This document shows, one piece after another, positions 31,861-41,387 of a stretch of 64,000 nt of DNA; position 1 is the stretch's first letter, and each line of letters starts with the position of its first letter. Source of the DNA: Sphaerimonospora cavernae (lineage in GTDB: Bacteria; Actinomycetota; Actinomycetes; Streptosporangiales; Streptosporangiaceae); contig NZ_JBHMQT010000009.1 of NCBI RefSeq assembly GCF_042435035.1, positions 1 through 64,000 of the forward strand. Direction: 5' to 3'. A program made the position numbers and the translations under genes. The notes under the pieces are model-generated. The model did no database searches, had not been told where the DNA came from, and saw only the letters and a list, made by a program, of their open reading frames with translations.

Positions 31861-34359
31861 TCACTCGACGGGTGAGTGCAGAGCGCGCAGCATCGGGATC
31901 CGCGCTGCCCGATATCCCGGCCCCAGCGAGGCGAGTACGCCGATCGCGATGGCAGCGGCGAAGAAGAACGCCAGCCGCGTCCAGGGGATGACAAGGGCGG
32001 CTCCCTCCTGGCTCAACACGGCCGCTGCGCCGATCAGACTGCCGACGACGACTCCGAGTCCGGCGCCGAGCACCGAGATCACTGCCGACTCGAGCCACAA
32101 GACGACGCCGACCCGCCGCCGGTCCATGCCGAGCGCGCGCAGCACGCCGATCTCGCGGACACGCTCATAGACGGCCATGCTCATGGTGTTGACCACGCCC
32201 AGGGCGCCGATCAGGACAGTGACGCTGAGCAGCGCGTACATGAGGTTCATCAATGGAACGAATGGGAGGCCGGCCTCCTGCCTGACCTCCGCGCGGTTTT
32301 GGACGAGGAGCGCGGGATTGTCCAGTGTGCGCTGGATGTCGCGGTGGAGCGACCCTTTCCGGCCGGGGGCGGCCTTGACGAAGACCGCGCTGATGAACGG
32401 CCGGTCCGCCGCCGTGCGGGCGGTCGGCAACCTCCGGGTGGAAAGCAGGGCGGGGGTGAACGTGTCCGGCCCGTCGTAGATCGCGACGATCGGAAGGTCG
32501 ATCTCTCGCTCATCGCGGGCGAACGTGCCGGAGACGCGGGAGCCGAGCTGCCAGCCGTGGGCCGTTGCCGCGTCTTCGGTGACGGCCACGCCGTCGTCGA
32601 GGTGCTCAAGGGAGCCCTGCAGCACGGTGATGGCGCCGAGCCGGGCCACACCGGCGGGGTTGACGGCGACTGCCGAGAGGAATCCGTCATCGGTGAGGCG
32701 GATGGGGGCGTCGATCACCGGCGTAACCGCCTCGGCGCCGGGAAGCCGCGCGATCCTGGCGGCGGTGTCCGTGCTGATGTCGGCGAAGTCGACGGCGGTG
32801 ACGCGCAGGTCCCCGGCCATCTGGCTCTGCGCTTTCTGCTCCGCGTGATGGCTCAGGGAGGTGATGCCCACGGTGATCGTGCAGACCAGGGCGAAACCGA
32901 TCATGAGGGCGGTGGCGGTTGCGCCGCTGCGCCGGGGATTACGGCGGGCGTTCTCCGCGGCCAGCGTGCCACGCATGCCGGCCAGCCGAGTCAGGGGTGC
33001 GCGGGCCGCTTTGGCCAGTCCCACGGCCAGCAGCGGGGTCAGGATGATCAGGCCGACCATGAGGACGGGCGGACCGATGTAGAGGAGATCCTGTGTGCCG
33101 ATCGCGGCGAGGGTGAGCAGCGCGCCGAGCGCGGTGACGGCCAGCCCTGCGGCGTTGCGGCGACGCAGCGACGCGGGGGTCGCCGGACTTCCGGTACGCA
33201 GTGCCGCCACCGGTGGCACTGCCGATGCCCGCCGGGCCGGAACGTAGGCCGACAGCGCGGACACGCCGATGCCTACGGCGAAAGCCGCGAGCAGTGGCCC
33301 GGCCGTGAAGAACCGCAGCGGCGGGGCCGCGTCCACTGTGGTGCCGAACAGCGTGTTCAGCACGGCCGCCACGCCGATCCCAAGGAGATAACCGGCGAAC
33401 GAGGCGATCGTTCCGACCAACAGGGCCTCGGCCAGGACGAGACGCATGACGTAGCCCCTGGTCGCGCCGATCGCACGCAAGAGCGCGTGTTCGCGGGCAC
33501 GGGCCGCGCTCAACATGGTGAAGGTGTTGGCGATCAGGAAGGTCGAGACGAACAGCGCGATGCCGGCGAAGCCGAGCAGCAGCATGCTCAATTTGTCGTC
33601 GGCGGGGGCGGCCTCGGTGTCCAACGCCGACCTGGTGACGGCCTCAAGCCCCGGAGGAAGCAGCTTTGCCGCCCGCTCGGCGAGGATCTCCTCGGATGTT
33701 CCGGAAGCCGCTGTCAGGGTGATCGCCGTGTAGCCGTCCGGCGTGGGGCTGAACTGCCGCCGCGCGGTGGCGGTGTCGAAAGCGGTGAGGCTTCCTCCCG
33801 CGGTCAGCCGAGGGTCGTGGGCGGTGAAGACGCCGACGAGCCGGGCATCTCGGGCCGTTCCGTTGACGACGATCCGTACCTGCTCGCCCACCCGATAGCC
33901 GGCACGCTCGGCCGATCGCCGGTCGACGGCGATCTCACCTCTGTCATGGGGTCCGCGGCCAGCGGTGATCGGATAGTGGTGGTCTCGACCGTCGGCGGAG
34001 GCGACGTAGTTGACTCCGCCGGCCCAGGCGAGCGAGCCCACCAGGGCGCCGTCGGAGCCGACGAGGAAGGACCGGCCTTCGGCGGTGCCACGTGCGGCCG
34101 CGGCGCCCGGCAGCGCCCGGAGCCGGCGCAGCAGCTTGCCATCGAGAGGTACGTCGGGAGAGTCGGGGGACGCATCCGGGCGAACGATGACGGAGACGTC
34201 CGGCTGGGAGGTGACCGTCGCCAGAGTCATGGCCTCGTCGAGGGACTGGGTGTAGATCAATGAGCCCGTGACGAACCCCACGCCGAGCACGACGGCGATG
34301 GCAGGCATCACGAAATGGAGAATCTGGGAGCGCAATGTGCGGAAAGCCGCGCGGAACAT
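31861..34359 (-). CDS. ABC transporter permease, FtsX/MacB-like
   Basis: An 832-residue membrane protein with two FtsX repeats. The first helix is FVMPAIAVVLGVGFVTGSLI, followed by a MacB-type extracytoplasmic domain to about residue 260, helices near 265-440, a second outer domain, and a final helix triplet from about 705. FtsX signatures are LRAIGATRGYV and LRALGMDRRRVGV. With the ATPase 9 bp upstream it forms a type VII ABC exporter or mechanotransmission pump. It is divergent from a two-component system that may sense the same stress. Confidence 0.85.
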   Translation of the reverse strand: MFRAAFRTLRSQILHFVMPAIAVVLGVGFVTGSLIYTQSLDEAMTLATVTSQPDVSVIVRPDASPDSPDVPLDGKLLRRLRALPGAAAARGTAEGRSFLVGSDGALVGSLAWAGGVNYVASADGRDHHYPITAGRGPHDRGEIAVDRRSAERAGYRVGEQVRIVVNGTARDARLVGVFTAHDPRLTAGGSLTAFDTATARRQFSPTPDGYTAITLTAASGTSEEILAERAAKLLPPGLEAVTRSALDTEAAPADDKLSMLLLGFAGIALFVSTFLIANTFTMLSAARAREHALLRAIGATRGYVMRLVLAEALLVGTIASFAGYLLGIGVAAVLNTLFGTTVDAAPPLRFFTAGPLLAAFAVGIGVSALSAYVPARRASAVPPVAALRTGSPATPASLRRRNAAGLAVTALGALLTLAAIGTQDLLYIGPPVLMVGLIILTPLLAVGLAKAARAPLTRLAGMRGTLAAENARRNPRRSGATATALMIGFALVCTITVGITSLSHHAEQKAQSQMAGDLRVTAVDFADISTDTAARIARLPGAEAVTPVIDAPIRLTDDGFLSAVAVNPAGVARLGAITVLQGSLEHLDDGVAVTEDAATAHGWQLGSRVSGTFARDEREIDLPIVAIYDGPDTFTPALLSTRRLPTARTAADRPFISAVFVKAAPGRKGSLHRDIQRTLDNPALLVQNRAEVRQEAGLPFVPLMNLMYALLSVTVLIGALGVVNTMSMAVYERVREIGVLRALGMDRRRVGVVLWLESAVISVLGAGLGVVVGSLIGAAAVLSQEGAALVIPWTRLAFFFAAAIAIGVLASLGPGYRAARIPMLRALHSPVE

Positions 34360-34368
34360 CGATGTCCT

Positions 34369-35145
34369 TCAGAGCGATGCGGAGGGCTGGTGGGCGTCGA
34401 GATGCTTCATCTGCTCCAGCACGCCGGAGGTGGTCGGCCGCGGCATCTCATGAACGATGCGGCCGTCGGCCAGGAACAGCGCGCGGTCGGCATGGGCCGC
34501 GGCCACCGGGTCATGGGTGACCATCACGATCGTCTGGCCCAGGTCCCGGGAGGAGGACCGCAGCAGGGACAGGACCTCGGCTCCTGAGCGGGAGTCGAGG
34601 TTGCCGGTGGGCTCGTCGGCGAAGACGATCGCGGGTCTGGAGGCGAGGGCGCGGGCGCAGGCGACCCGCTGCTGCTGGCCACCGGACAACTGGGCGGGGC
34701 GGTGGTCCAGACGGTCGCCGATCCCCATCGTGGCCAGCAGGTGATTCAACCATTCCCGATCGATGTTCTGCCCGGCCAAGGCCGCCGGCAGCGTGATGTT
34801 TTCCAAAGCGGTGAGGGTGGGCAGCAGGTTGAACGCCTGGAAGATGAACCCGATGCGCTCGCGCCGCACCTTGGTCAGCCGCGCGTCGTCAAGCTGCCCC
34901 AGATCGATCTCGCCGATCCTCGCACTGCCGGAGGTCGGGGTGTCCAGGCCGGCCAGGCAGTGCATGAACGTGGACTTGCCTGATCCCGACGGCCCCATGA
35001 TCGCGGTGAATTCGCCCTGGCGGAACCTGGCCGACACCCCCGCCAGCGCTATGACTCTGGCCTCACCCTCGCCGTAGACCTTCGTCAGATCGTCGGCCGC
35101 TGCGACGACCGCCCCTGACGGCACGGGGTCGATTAGCTGGTTCAT
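34369..35145 (-). CDS. ABC transporter ATP-binding protein, LolD/MacB type
   Basis: A 258-residue ATPase. Walker A GPSGSGKST, Q-loop IFQAFNLLPTLTALENI, signature LSGGQQQRV, Walker B VFADEPTGNLD and VTHDP are intact. The ATG at 35145 follows GGGGAGCAGAGTG; a longer frame upstream lacks a ribosome site. It is 9 bp upstream of the permease gene, so they are co-transcribed. Confidence 0.88.
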   Translation of the reverse strand: MNQLIDPVPSGAVVAAADDLTKVYGEGEARVIALAGVSARFRQGEFTAIMGPSGSGKSTFMHCLAGLDTPTSGSARIGEIDLGQLDDARLTKVRRERIGFIFQAFNLLPTLTALENITLPAALAGQNIDREWLNHLLATMGIGDRLDHRPAQLSGGQQQRVACARALASRPAIVFADEPTGNLDSRSGAEVLSLLRSSSRDLGQTIVMVTHDPVAAAHADRALFLADGRIVHEMPRPTTSGVLEQMKHLDAHQPSASL

Positions 35146-35347
35146 CACACTCTGCTCCCCGGGGTGCCCGATGGCTTCCGGACACGGTCCCTCGTGGTTG
35201 TCTCTTGGTCGTGTCGGCACCTGCCGGGTCCCAATCCTGGGATGTGAAGTGGGGGCGGCGGATCCACCGGAAAGCCGACCGGCTCGGCCGGCTACTCGGC
35301 CGAAAGGTTGAGGTGGCCGGACCGGGGCGGCGATAGCGTCACCTGCT

Positions 35348-36535
35348 GTGATAGACGAATGGCGAACACGTCCCCTCTACCAGCAGGTTCTCGCCGCACT
35401 GGCAGCCGCAGGGGTGGCCACGCTGCTGGTGCTGGAGGGGCTCGACACCAGGTTCCTTCCGACAACCGTGGGCGTCGTCGCCTGCGGTGCGCTCTGCGTG
35501 GTGGCGCTGGTCGTGCCACCGGCGCGGTTTTCCCGCTACACAGCCATGGCCGTGGCGGCGTCCTGTGCGCTGTCCTTGGTGCAGTTCCAGTTGTCCGTGC
35601 GGCCTGAACACACGCCCGGCATGACCGAGCTGGGCGTGTTGCTGCTCCTCATCACCCGGGCCGTCCGCCGCTGCTCGCCGCTCCGGGCGGTGGCCATGAC
35701 GGCGGGACTCTCCCTGGCCGCTCTCCTGGTGCCGGTACGGATCCCCGAAGACCAGAGCAACGCCATATCGTTGGCCATGGTGGCGATCTTGTGCTGTCTG
35801 CCGCTCATGGTGATGTCGGGCCTTGTGCTGCGGCTGCGTGACAGACTGCGGGCCCGGGAGTTGGATGCCGCCCTGCAGGCCCAGCGACTGGAGTACGCCA
35901 GGGATCTGCACGACTTCGTCGCCCACCATGTCACCGGGATCGTCATGCAGGCCAAGGCCGTGCGGTTCGCCACGGAGGCCGGCCTGCCCCAGGGTCCGGA
36001 AGAGCTGGATCGGATGCTCGCCGGCATCGAGGATGCCGGGGGCAAAGCGCTGGACGCCATGCGGAGCATGGTACGGACGCTGCGTGACCAGACGCCGGCT
36101 CCCCTTGGGCCGGTGCCTGGTCTGCCGGAGCTGCTGATGGAGGTGTCCGAGGACTTCGCCGGGGCCGGTCCACTCATCGAGGTGACCGTCGATCCCCGCC
36201 TGACCGGTCGGTATCTCGAGCCGCGGATCGTGGAGGTGATCGGCGGGGTTGCCCGGGAGGCGCTGACCAACGTGCGCAAGCACGCCGTCGCTGCGACCCG
36301 TGTCACGGTGTCCGCCGGGCTTGGGAACGATGACTGGTTGGAGGTGTCGGTAACCGATGACGGCGAGAACGCCGGCTCACCCGGTTCGTCGGCGAGCTCC
36401 GACGGCGGGTTCGGCCTCACCGGTCTGGCTGAGCGTGTCGAGGAGGTCGGCGGCCAGATCACGGCCGGCTGGGACAACGGTTCCGGCTGGCGAGTAGTGG
36501 CACGCTTGCCGGTGAAGCACAGAAGCGATCAATAG
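35348..36535 (+). CDS. sensor histidine kinase, NarL-partner type (HisKA_3)
   Basis: A 395-residue kinase. About five or six membrane helices occupy residues 10-160 with little outer loop, pointing to membrane-embedded sensing. The phosphoacceptor is His188 in ARDLHDFVAHHVTGIV. The ATP-binding domain has REALTNVRKHA (N box), VTDDGENAG and GGFGLTGLAERVEEVGG. Starts with GTG. The response regulator follows 31 bp later and the ABC exporter is divergent. Confidence 0.88.
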   Translation: MIDEWRTRPLYQQVLAALAAAGVATLLVLEGLDTRFLPTTVGVVACGALCVVALVVPPARFSRYTAMAVAASCALSLVQFQLSVRPEHTPGMTELGVLLLLITRAVRRCSPLRAVAMTAGLSLAALLVPVRIPEDQSNAISLAMVAILCCLPLMVMSGLVLRLRDRLRARELDAALQAQRLEYARDLHDFVAHHVTGIVMQAKAVRFATEAGLPQGPEELDRMLAGIEDAGGKALDAMRSMVRTLRDQTPAPLGPVPGLPELLMEVSEDFAGAGPLIEVTVDPRLTGRYLEPRIVEVIGGVAREALTNVRKHAVAATRVTVSAGLGNDDWLEVSVTDDGENAGSPGSSASSDGGFGLTGLAERVEEVGGQITAGWDNGSGWRVVARLPVKHRSDQ

Positions 36536-36566
36536 CAGAACGGACGCTTTCCGCAGGTCTGAGACC

Positions 36567-37265
36567 ATGGACGACATGACGATCCGGCTACTGATCGCTG
36601 ACGACCAGGAGATGGTCCGGTCCGCCTTTCGCATGATCTTGGGCTCTCAGCCGGACATGGAGGTCGTCGCCGAGGCCGCCGACGGTGCCACGGCAGTCGA
36701 GGAGGCGCGCAGGCTACGACCCGACGTGTGCATCCTCGACATCCGGATGCCGAGGATGGACGGCCTGGAGGCGACCAGGCTGCTGGCGGGACCGGACGTC
36801 CGAGATCCTCTCAACGTCCTGATCGCCACGACTTTCGACCTCGATGAGTACGTCTACGGCGCCCTGCAGGGCGGCGCCTGCGGTTTCCTGCTCAAGGACG
36901 CTTCACCCGCCCTGCTGGTCGAGGCGGTGCGCGCGGCGGCGGCGGGGAACGCTCTGATCTCTCCCTCGATCACCGTCCGCCTGCTCGCCCACATGGCTCC
37001 TCGGCACCGTGGCCTTTCCCCTTCGCGCACTGCCGGAAAGCGGATACGCGGGCCCATCGAGCCGCTGACCCAGCGCGAGCTCGATGTCGTACGGCTCCTC
37101 GCCCATGGCCGTACCAACGAGGAGTTGGCCCTGGAGCTCTACGTGACCCCGGCCACGATCAAGACCCACCTGGCGAACGTGCAGCGCAAACTCGGCGTGC
37201 GCAATCGGGTCGAGATAGCCGCCTGGGCATGGGAGAACGGGATCTGCGGCCCAGGACAGCCGTGA
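36567..37265 (+). CDS. response regulator, NarL/LuxR family
   Basis: A 232-residue regulator. The receiver domain has Asp58 in CILDIRMPRMDG and an acidic pocket at DD in IADDQEM. The LuxR helix-turn-helix is LTQRELDVVRLLAHGRTNEE near 171-190 and VTPATIKTHLANVQRKLGV. A start at ATG codon 4 is possible. It probably controls the divergent ABC exporter (inference). Its stop is 2 bp from the convergent kinase-like gene. Confidence 0.9.
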   Translation: MDDMTIRLLIADDQEMVRSAFRMILGSQPDMEVVAEAADGATAVEEARRLRPDVCILDIRMPRMDGLEATRLLAGPDVRDPLNVLIATTFDLDEYVYGALQGGACGFLLKDASPALLVEAVRAAAAGNALISPSITVRLLAHMAPRHRGLSPSRTAGKRIRGPIEPLTQRELDVVRLLAHGRTNEELALELYVTPATIKTHLANVQRKLGVRNRVEIAAWAWENGICGPGQP

Positions 37266-37267
37266 AC

Positions 37268-38083
37268 TCACATCAGCGACTCCAGGTGATCTACCACGGG
37301 GTTGAGCCACTCACTCGGCGGGCCGAGCGGTTCGTGGCCGTCCCGGTGATGGCGGTCGGCCAGGGTGATCAGGTAGTGAGCGGCGGTTCGGCGCGCATCC
37401 TCCGGCGTCCCGAGCAGGCGGCCTGCCTGGGCGAGGCAGGCCTCGGCCGTCTGCCGTGGCCGCATCCGGCGCAGGCAGCGGTGGAAGAAGTAATGCAGAG
37501 CGTCGAATCCGTACGGAACCCCGGTGCCGAACCGCCCCCAGTTCCAGACCAGCAGCCGACCGTCGGCCGCGGCCGCCACGTTCCACGGCGTGAAATCACC
37601 ATGCCAGGCGCAGCCGTCAACCGGGCCGAGGGTGGCGATCTCCGCCACGGCCGCCTCGAGCAGGTCCGCCGACACCCGGGATCTGACGGAGAGGCGGGAC
37701 GGGACGGGCAGGGGGGACAGCAGCAACACGTCGAGATCACGCGACGCGCCGTGATGCAGCACGGTCGGCGGCACCACGGTCTTCAGCGGCCGGTCGGCGA
37801 GCATTCGGAGGACTTCGCTCTCGTGCCTGACCGCCTCGCGGGTCCGCTCCGTGCCACCGATTTTCACGATGCCGACCGGTCCGGCAGGGCCGTACGCCTC
37901 CAGAGCGGGCGCGGCGTGAGACCGGCGGGCCGGCGGCCGTACGACGATCTGGATCGGCTGGCCGAGGGCTTCACTGAGGTGGGACTCGATGGCACGTGGA
38001 TCGTCGGCCTCCGGCAGGCCGAGCGCGTGATGCCGCCGGACGTGTGAGACCAATCGCCGCGGGGCGAGCCGGTGAGACAGCAC
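37268..38083 (-). CDS. aminoglycoside-phosphotransferase-like protein with altered metal site
   Basis: A 271-residue APH/choline-kinase-fold protein. The Brenner motif is WHGDFTPWNV near residues 160-169. The following metal-binding motif, normally with Asp as in WDWE, reads VWNWGRFGTGVPYGFDALH, so Asp is replaced by Asn and the next acidic residue by Gly. It may be a pseudokinase or a divergent enzyme. The GTG start follows GGAGGAGG. Relatives occur in actinobacterial polysaccharide loci. Its start lies inside the truncated Wzz-like frame. Confidence 0.65.
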   Translation of the reverse strand: MLSHRLAPRRLVSHVRRHHALGLPEADDPRAIESHLSEALGQPIQIVVRPPARRSHAAPALEAYGPAGPVGIVKIGGTERTREAVRHESEVLRMLADRPLKTVVPPTVLHHGASRDLDVLLLSPLPVPSRLSVRSRVSADLLEAAVAEIATLGPVDGCAWHGDFTPWNVAAAADGRLLVWNWGRFGTGVPYGFDALHYFFHRCLRRMRPRQTAEACLAQAGRLLGTPEDARRTAAHYLITLADRHHRDGHEPLGPPSEWLNPVVDHLESLM

Positions 38084-38474
38084 GCGAAGGACCTCCTCCA
38101 GTTGACGTGTTCTCCGGTGTGAATTCCAGCGGTTTGTCCGGCGGCATGCCGCCGCGATTTCGAAATTCGTCGAAATCGCGATTTATCGACATGTCGGCGG
38201 CGATGCCGTTGATGGCGGTGGAATGCGCGATCTGAGATTTTCTGTCGAGATTGAGAGGTTCATGCTGTCGGAAACTCGGTGGATTGTCCTGGTCTGGAAT
38301 GCTCGTCGGAAGCACCCGGAGTTGGGGGACAAGGGGGTGCTCGGGCGGGGTCACGGCGAGCAGCACCAGACCGCCGGCCACCCCTCCGACCAGCCAGATA
38401 GCGAGCAGCGGCCACCTCCGGTGCAGCGGCGGGCCGTGGACGGCGAGCCCCCGGCCGTCCGGTGGCAGACTCAT
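37971..38474 (-). pseudogene. truncated Wzz-like chain-length determinant
   Basis: The ATG at 38474 has AGGAG 6 bp upstream, so the start looks real. One membrane helix (WPLLAIWLVGGVAGGLVLLA, residues about 21-40) is followed by a segment like the Wzz N-terminal domain, with LNLDRKSQIAHSTAINGIA and PPDKPLEFTPENTS. After that the similarity ends and the frame continues as a basic tail over the start of the kinase-like gene. The large periplasmic and second membrane parts are missing. I read it as a remnant of a capsule or exopolysaccharide gene; a small expressed protein is the alternative. Confidence 0.45.
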
Positions 38475-38660
38475 GAACATCTCCTACCTCGGTTCCGTGT
38501 CCCGAACTATAGGGCGAGACGGTCTTTTGCCTGCCGGTTATTCATGATTTTCTGCCAACTTTTCCTCGGCGAGATAGCGGAAACCGGTCCCGGGGCTTCA
38601 CCGGTTGGGCAATGGTGAATCCTGACCAATCGCAGGGGGCTGCGGAGAAGAGGGGACACG

Positions 38661-39800
38661 ATGCGGGGAGTCGTCGGCTTGGCCGTACTGATGGCGGGGG
38701 GATGCCTCGCGATGTGCACCGCGTGCGCGGTGGCGTCCGGCACCTCGGAGCGTATGCCGGAGGGCGCGTCGGGCGGCACCTCGAACGGCATGTCGGCGGG
38801 GGCGTCAGGCGGCGCGGGGAGGGACGCACGGGGAAGCGGGCCGACGGGCGTGGGCGGGCCCACGGGGCGTGCGACGCCGGGCGCCTGTGCGGTGACGGAC
38901 AAGCTCATCCCGACCTGTGGGGCGTGGTGGGGGATCGCGCCCGACGTCTTCTCCGGGCGGGGGCCGTTGCGCGCGACCGAGATGGCCGAGCGCCGGATGG
39001 GCCGCCACGCCGACATCGTGCACGTCTACCACCGTGGTGACGAACTGTTCCCGACGCCGCAGGAGCGTGTGGTAGCCAAGGGACCCCGGCTGCTGTTGAT
39101 CAACTGGAGGCCGGCGCCCGACCGCACCTGGGCGCAGATCGCGAGGGGAGAGGCGGACGCGCGCATCGACCGGCTGGCCCGCCACATCGTCCGGACATTC
39201 CCCGGCCGGTTCTTCCTGGCCATCCAGCACGAGCCCGAGGCCGACGTACGGCGCGGCGCCGGCTACTCGGCCGCCGACTATGTGGCCATGTATCGCCATG
39301 TCGTCACCCGGCTGCGAAATCGGGGCGTACGTAACGCGGTGATCGTGATGACCTACAGGGGAGGGCCCGTCTGGGTGTCCAAGCCCTGGTTCGACCGCCT
39401 CTACCCGGGCGATGACGTGGTCGACTGGGTGGCCTTCGATTCCTACGCTGACGGCAGGGTGAGCGACTTCGCGGGCCTGGTGAGCCAGACCCGGTCCGAT
39501 CGCCCGAAATGGCCGGGCTTCTACCGCTGGATGCAGGGGCGCTTCCCGGCGAAACCGATCATGCTCGCCGAGTGGGGAGCCTTCGAACGCCCCGGCCTGC
39601 CCCGCTACAAGCGGGACTTCTTCGCCTCGGTCGAGCGGCAGATCGGCGACTACCCGCAGATCAAGGCGCTCGTCTATTTCGACTCGCCGGTGGCGTCCAG
39701 GGGAGACACCCGCTTCGACACCACGCCGGGCGCCGGCAGGGCGTTCTCCCGGCTGGCCCGCGACCCGAAGTTCACCGCCCCCTCCGTCCCGCCCGCCTGA
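38661..39800 (+). CDS. secreted GH26-like glycoside hydrolase
   Basis: A 379-residue exported protein. The N terminus is a signal peptide with Cys residues near 15-22 (GGCLAMCTAC), so a lipoprotein is possible. A Gly/Ser-rich linker reaches to about residue 73. The catalytic (beta/alpha)8 domain shows FLAIQHEPEADV, with the acid/base Glu, and IMLAEWGAFERPG, with the nucleophile Glu, as in mannanase-like GH26. Relatives are common in actinobacterial exopolysaccharide loci, where they may trim the polymer. The substrate is not deducible. Confidence 0.75.
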   Translation: MRGVVGLAVLMAGGCLAMCTACAVASGTSERMPEGASGGTSNGMSAGASGGAGRDARGSGPTGVGGPTGRATPGACAVTDKLIPTCGAWWGIAPDVFSGRGPLRATEMAERRMGRHADIVHVYHRGDELFPTPQERVVAKGPRLLLINWRPAPDRTWAQIARGEADARIDRLARHIVRTFPGRFFLAIQHEPEADVRRGAGYSAADYVAMYRHVVTRLRNRGVRNAVIVMTYRGGPVWVSKPWFDRLYPGDDVVDWVAFDSYADGRVSDFAGLVSQTRSDRPKWPGFYRWMQGRFPAKPIMLAEWGAFERPGLPRYKRDFFASVERQIGDYPQIKALVYFDSPVASRGDTRFDTTPGAGRAFSRLARDPKFTAPSVPPA

Positions 39801-39874
39801 GCGGCGGTCTGCAACACATCGGAGAGCGCCGGACACTGACCTGGGTGTCCGGCACCTTTCGATGAGGAGACCCC

Positions 39875-40387
39875 GTGTCACAGCGAGATCGCTTCGAAGC
39901 GATCTATGACGCCTACTACCCGGCGATACATCAGTACGCCGCCCGCCGTACCGGCTCGCCTGATGACACCGCCGACGTCATCGCCGAGACGTTCCTCACC
40001 GCCTGGCGGCGCGTCGACGACGTGCCCGAGGGCGAGAAGGCGCTGCTCTGGCTGTACGGCGTGGCCCGCCGCGTGCTGGCCAACCAGCGGCGCGGCGCCG
40101 TACGCAGGGCGGCACTCGCCGAGCGGCTGCGCGCGGAGCTGGCCGCCGAGCGCCCGGTGACGCCGGTGGAACTCGAGCATGTGCGCGCGGCCTTCGACGA
40201 ACTGCCCGAACGTGATCGCGAGGTGCTGGCCCTGGCCTGCTGGGAGGGCCTGACCGGTGAGCAGATCGCGGAGGTCGTGGGAGGTACGGCGATCGCCGCC
40301 CGAACCCGGCTGCACCGCGCGCGCAGGCGCCTGACGGCGACGTTGGAGCGGCGGCATTTCCCGGAAATCGCGATGGGGGAAGCATGA
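39875..40387 (+). CDS. RNA polymerase ECF sigma factor
   Basis: A 170-residue sigma-70 family protein. Region 2 contains YDAYYPAIHQYAARRTGSPD and TFLTAWRRVDDVPEG; region 4 is FDELPERDREVLALACWEGL with EQIAEVVGG as helix-turn-helix. GTG start with GAGGAGACC. The ATGA overlap with the next gene couples it to a membrane protein in the anti-sigma position. Confidence 0.88.
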   Translation: MSQRDRFEAIYDAYYPAIHQYAARRTGSPDDTADVIAETFLTAWRRVDDVPEGEKALLWLYGVARRVLANQRRGAVRRAALAERLRAELAAERPVTPVELEHVRAAFDELPERDREVLALACWEGLTGEQIAEVVGGTAIAARTRLHRARRRLTATLERRHFPEIAMGEA

Positions 40388-41286
40388 ACGGCGGCATGAA
40401 CGACATCGACAACCTGGTGCGGGCCATCGACCTCGCGCCACACCCGCCGGCGCAGGGGCCCGGCGCGCGCGAGCTCCGCGACGCGATCATGACGACCCAG
40501 GTTCGGAGCAGTCGGCTGTCCCGGAGGCCAGGGCGCGCCCGTCGGCCAGTCCTGATCTCGGCGGCCATCGCCGCAGTGGCGGCGGCCGTTACGATCGGCA
40601 TCGGTGTCCTGCCGGGCGGTCCGGCCACCCAGTACGCCAACGCGGCTGTGTCGATCAAGAAGACCGACGACCATTTCAGCGTCACCATCACCGATCCCGC
40701 CGCCGACCACCGGCGCTTCGAGGAGGCGTTCCGCGCGGTCGGGCTGGACGTCGTCGTGAAGGTCGTCCCGGTGGCGCCGGCCGAGGTGGGCGGCCTGATC
40801 GGCCCGATCGTGCCCAAGGGCTTCAAATGGCACGGCAGCATCGGGGTGCAGCGGGTGACCCCGTGCGCCTCGGCGTTCTGCGGCAAGGTCTGGATGCCCG
40901 CCGATTTCCCCGGCCAGGTCGTGTTCGGGGTCGGCCGCCCCGCCGGGCCGGGCGAACCGTACGCACAGGATCCCGCCCGCGATCCTTCCGGAGCGGAGGC
41001 GCTGGGCGGCTACACGACGCATGGCAAGACGGTCGCGACCGCACGTGCCGAGGCGGGGCGGCGCGGGCTGAAGGTCGGCTACCGCCTGCTCTGGACCCGC
41101 CCCGACGGCGGCTCCTTCGATCAGCCCGTCCCAGTCGACCGGGTCAGGGACGACTGGATCGTCGAAGGGTCCCGCCATCACAGCTCCGACACCGTCGATC
41201 TCTTCGTGATCCCCGGCCCCGGCTCCGGTCCGGCACCCGACCCGCAGGGGATCGCCGCTCCCCAGTGGTACGACCTCCCCGGCTGA
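40384..41286 (+). CDS. membrane protein coupled to the ECF sigma factor
   Basis: A 300-residue protein. An N-terminal cytoplasmic part of about 55 residues is followed by one helix (VLISAAIAAVAAAVTIGIGV, near 57-76) and an extracytoplasmic domain of about 220 residues with two Cys (TPCASAFCGK). The overlap with the sigma gene suggests an anti-sigma or sensor role, but no zinc-binding anti-sigma motif is seen. Function is otherwise unknown. Confidence 0.65.
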   Translation: MNGGMNDIDNLVRAIDLAPHPPAQGPGARELRDAIMTTQVRSSRLSRRPGRARRPVLISAAIAAVAAAVTIGIGVLPGGPATQYANAAVSIKKTDDHFSVTITDPAADHRRFEEAFRAVGLDVVVKVVPVAPAEVGGLIGPIVPKGFKWHGSIGVQRVTPCASAFCGKVWMPADFPGQVVFGVGRPAGPGEPYAQDPARDPSGAEALGGYTTHGKTVATARAEAGRRGLKVGYRLLWTRPDGGSFDQPVPVDRVRDDWIVEGSRHHSSDTVDLFVIPGPGSGPAPDPQGIAAPQWYDLPG

Positions 41287-41387
41287 GCGGGTTCCTGGGA
41301 TGATGGCGCGGAAGTGGATGCTCGCTTTGGGGATGTTCGGCAGACTGCTCGCGGTGCATCCCCGGCGGTGCCTGCCCCTGCCGGACC

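Noticed and set aside
31876..34263. 795-codon open frame antisense to the FtsX-type permease
   Set aside because: Composition is that of a shadow frame; the permease has clear membrane helices and FtsX signatures.
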